64,000 nucleotides of DNA, taken from Paraburkholderia sp. BL9I2N2 (GTDB taxonomy: Bacteria > Pseudomonadota > Gammaproteobacteria > Burkholderiales > Burkholderiaceae). The translations under genes were made by a program, and so were the position numbers. The DNA is taken from the NCBI RefSeq assembly GCF_004339745.1, contig NZ_SMGP01000001.1, positions 3,100,001-3,164,000 on the forward strand. The letters are read 5' to 3'. Of the stretch, positions 61,741-64,000 are shown piece by piece; the first letter of the stretch is position 1; every line of letters starts with the position of its first letter. The notes under the pieces were generated by a model, which saw nothing but the letters and a program-made list of their open reading frames with translations, was not told where the DNA came from and ran no database searches.

Positions 61741-61869
61741 CTCGTTAGTGGCTACGACGACGTCATGGTAGCATCGGGCGGCTCGGCATCGAGCGTCACC
61801 GGCCGAATCGAAGCTACGTTTGGCGACGTGATGAGCACGTCGGAAATTATTCACTTACCGCTGCGCTAA
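61741..61869 (+). pseudogene. Fragment of an isochorismatase C-terminus
   Basis: The frame ending at 61869 reads GRIEATFGDVMSTSEIIHLP, closely similar to the end of the preceding gene (ADTFGSVMSTSDVLSLAA). The upstream part (LVSGYDDVMVASGG) may be the decayed GYxVxVVxDA strand. It is a leftover of a second, tandem copy. Confidence 0.55.
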
Positions 61870-61921
61870 GCATTGGCCCGATTCACCTTCGTGGTGACGC
61901 CGCGTAGCGCCAATCTCGCCC

Positions 61922-62815
61922 ATGGACCAGTTGCTTGCAATGCGTGCCTTCCGCTTCATCGTCGAAGCGCAGGGATTTTCGGCTGCGGCCGAACGGCTCG
62001 ACACCACGCATTCGAGCGTGTCGCGTCAATTGAAGCAACTCGAGGTTTCGCTCGGTGTTCAGTTGCTCAACCGTAACACGCGGCGCTTTACGCTGACGGC
62101 CGCGGGTGAACGCTACTACAGGGCCAGCGTCGATATTCTCGATCGCGTGGAAGCAGCGGCGCAGGCCATGGCGGACGAACATCAACAGGCGGCCGGCTTG
62201 CTGCGCGTCACCGCGCCGCTTGCCATCGGCACACTCGAACTGGCTGACTGGCTTCCGGCGTTCCAGAAGCGTTATCCCGACATCCAACTAGAGCTATCGT
62301 GCAGCGATCAGTTCGTCGACCTCGTTGCAGAGGGCTTCGACGTAGCGCTGCGCATCAGCGGACCATTGGCGGACACGACGCTGGTTGCGAGGACCTTGGC
62401 CGTCTCGGACGTCGTGCTGGTTGCATCGCCGACCTATCTGGCTCGACACGGACTCCCACACACAGCCGGGCAAGTCGCCGAACACGAGTTATTGTCTTTT
62501 ACCGGCGCGCTCGAACCGACAGAATGGGTGCTGACGTCCGAACAAGGCGCGCCAATCCATGTCTTGCCGCGCAGCCGGCTGAGAACGGACGCTATCACTG
62601 CGCTCTACTCCGCGGTGCTCGCGGGCGCGGGTATTGCCGCCTTCACGCGGCAGACGGTTCAGACAGACATCGGAAGCGGCCGTCTCGTTCAAGTCTTGCC
62701 AGGCTACACGCTCGGAAGCCGCCACTACTACGCGCTGTATCCGCAAACGCGTTATGTGGCGCCCAAGGTACGGGCGTTCGTCGATCACATGGCTGAGCAC
62801 TATCGCGGACGATGA
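61922..62815 (+). CDS. LysR-family transcriptional regulator
   Basis: A 297-residue regulator: N-terminal winged HTH (MRAFRFIVEAQGFSAAAERL, HSSVSRQLKQLEVSLGVQLL) and the substrate-binding domain (LRVTAPLAIGTLELADWLPAF onward). Probably controls the neighbouring isochorismatase or another unlinked gene. Confidence 0.92.
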   Translation: MDQLLAMRAFRFIVEAQGFSAAAERLDTTHSSVSRQLKQLEVSLGVQLLNRNTRRFTLTAAGERYYRASVDILDRVEAAAQAMADEHQQAAGLLRVTAPLAIGTLELADWLPAFQKRYPDIQLELSCSDQFVDLVAEGFDVALRISGPLADTTLVARTLAVSDVVLVASPTYLARHGLPHTAGQVAEHELLSFTGALEPTEWVLTSEQGAPIHVLPRSRLRTDAITALYSAVLAGAGIAAFTRQTVQTDIGSGRLVQVLPGYTLGSRHYYALYPQTRYVAPKVRAFVDHMAEHYRGR

Positions 62816-62951
62816 CGATGCGCTCGACGCAGCGTCGAGCGAACGCAAATAGAGGAGCGAGAGACAACCCAAGATCCACGCAGAAAGCGCGTCGGGTCCA
62901 AGGTGAACGACGGCCGGCCGGCGAAACTCGCCGCCCGGCCGCCTGAATCGA

Positions 62952-63659
62952 TTACGACGGACGCTTCGGAATATCCAGTCCCTTCGCCACGGCCGGTCGC
63001 GCGACGAACGCAGCCAGTGCGCGCGTCACGTTCGGGAAGTCCTGAATGCCGACGAGATCGCCCGCTTCATAGAAGCCGATCAGGTTACGCACCCAAGGAA
63101 ACGTGGCGATATCGGCGATCGAATACTTATCGCCCAGAATCCAGTCACGTCCTTCGAGTTGCCGATCCAACACGCCGAGCAGCCGTTTCGATTCGCCGAT
63201 ATAGCGATCGCGCGGACGCTTGTCGTCGTACTCCTTGCCGGCGAACTTGTGGAAGAAACCCACCTGGCCGAACATCGGTCCGATGCCGCCCATCTGGAAC
63301 ATCACCCACTGGATCGCTTCATAGCGGCCGACGGCATCCTGCGGAATGAACCGGCCGCTCTTGTCCGCGAGATAAATCAGGATCGCGCCGGATTCGAACA
63401 GCGGCAGCGGCTTGCCGTCAGGCCCGTTCGGATCGATGATCGCCGGAATCTTGTTGTTCGGATTGAGCGACAGAAACTCCGGCGTCATCTGATCGTTGGC
63501 ATCGAAGCGCACGAGATGCGGCTCGTACGGCAAACCCGTTTCTTCGAGCATGATCGACACCTTCACGCCATTGGGCGTGGGCAGCGAGTAGAGCTGAATC
63601 CGGTCAGGATGCTCGGCAGGCCATTTCTTCGTGATCGGAAAAGCGGATAGTTCGGTCAT
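62952..63659 (-). CDS. Glutathione S-transferase, YghU/YfcG-like
   Basis: A 235-residue protein with the thioredoxin-like domain (IQLYSLPTPNGVKVSIMLEET; NNKIPAIIDP; PLFESGAILIYLADKSG) and the helical C-domain (WVMFQMGGIGPMFGQVGFF; DWILGDKYSIADIATFPWV). The TPNG motif is typical of the YfcG/YghU group, which uses two glutathiones as a disulfide-bond reductase. Start MTELSAFP at 63659; an upstream extension is unlikely. 63660-63887 shows no gene. Confidence 0.92.
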   Translation of the reverse strand: MTELSAFPITKKWPAEHPDRIQLYSLPTPNGVKVSIMLEETGLPYEPHLVRFDANDQMTPEFLSLNPNNKIPAIIDPNGPDGKPLPLFESGAILIYLADKSGRFIPQDAVGRYEAIQWVMFQMGGIGPMFGQVGFFHKFAGKEYDDKRPRDRYIGESKRLLGVLDRQLEGRDWILGDKYSIADIATFPWVRNLIGFYEAGDLVGIQDFPNVTRALAAFVARPAVAKGLDIPKRPS

Positions 63660-63887
63660 GTGGCGGTGTAACCCTTGTGCGAAAGTGGCGGCTTGAAAAG
63701 AGAATCGGGCCCCGGCAGCCGACCGGACGACCGGCAGCGAAGATCCCAATGCAAGATCGCCAAATATAAACCGACTCGGCGCAACGCGTGCGCGCGCGGC
63801 CCGATGCTCCTATCGGCACGCAAGGTTTTACAGTCGACGTGTAACCGGAGTGGCCCGCGAACGCAAAACGCGCACGCTAGCCCGCAC

Positions 63888-64000
63888 TCACCACAAATCC
63901 TTGGTCGCCGTGCCGGCGCGCAGGTTATAACCATCGCGCCACAAGGACGCGCCGACCGTCAGCAACAGCGTCTTCTGCTCGCCGTCGAGCAGTTCCCACG
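63888..64000 (-). CDS. C-terminal end of an unidentified protein (partial)
   Basis: The reverse-strand frame reads WELLDGEQKTLLLTVGASLW then RDGYNLRAGTATKDLW and a TGA. It enters from the right edge of the window. The composition is protein-like; no family can be named from 36 residues. Confidence 0.55.
   Translation of the reverse strand, partial: WELLDGEQKTLLLTVGASLWRDGYNLRAGTATKDLW

Overview
The window is high-GC proteobacterial DNA whose housekeeping genes (parC and parE side by side, an Uup-type ABC-F ATPase, rubredoxin, a LysR regulator, a GST) look like a Burkholderia/Paraburkholderia chromosome. That assignment comes from protein resemblance and gene order recalled from the family; no search was run.

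Layout. 1-7266 is host chromosome: parC (cut by the window edge), parE, uup, a DUF4399 protein and rubredoxin. 7267-52100 is one integrated tailed-phage genome of about 44.8 kb, bounded by a 15-bp direct repeat that is the 5' part of a tRNA-Arg(CCU) gene; the intact tRNA sits at the right end. 52087-58300 is a worn accessory region: the tRNA, a P4-type integrase remnant on its 3' side, a DUF2591 protein, acyltransferases, small lipoproteins and gene scraps. 58460-64000 returns to more ordinary genes: a SAM methyltransferase, a truncated acyltransferase, an isochorismatase, LysR and GST.

The prophage is a lambda-like siphovirus read mostly leftward. From its right end: integrase (51.8 kb), a KAP P-loop NTPase, a rightward operon with a ParB/KorB-like protein, the cI/cro switch at 44.9 kb, a CII-like regulator, a primase-helicase carrying an FtsK-gamma domain, and a protein with four CxxCxGxG zinc motifs placed where lambda has Q. 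The late operon follows: terminase, portal, protease-capsid fusion, tail genes with a -1 frameshift in the G/GT pair, tape measure, tail tip, fibre, lysozyme, holin, and Rz/Rz1. Several intrinsic terminators lie inside that late operon, which fits processive antitermination. The phage dam gene is split by an IS256-family element with a clear 9-bp target duplication.

Two things stand out. First, the palindrome CAAAGTNACTTTG and close variants occur about every 1.3-4.9 kb from 9.9 to 51.6 kb, mostly inside coding regions, and I found none within two mismatches outside the prophage. It has the architecture of a KorB/ParB operator, and the phage encodes such a protein. Second, the left-end cargo (7.4-12.1 kb) holds two parallel modules, each with a GHKL ATPase, a STAS-like DUF4325 domain and a membrane protein. 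One is split over three genes; the other has ATPase and DUF4325 fused. They look like an undescribed signalling or anti-phage cassette. A third cargo gene, the KAP NTPase between the xis-like gene and int, has its own promoter and an 18-bp palindromic operator.
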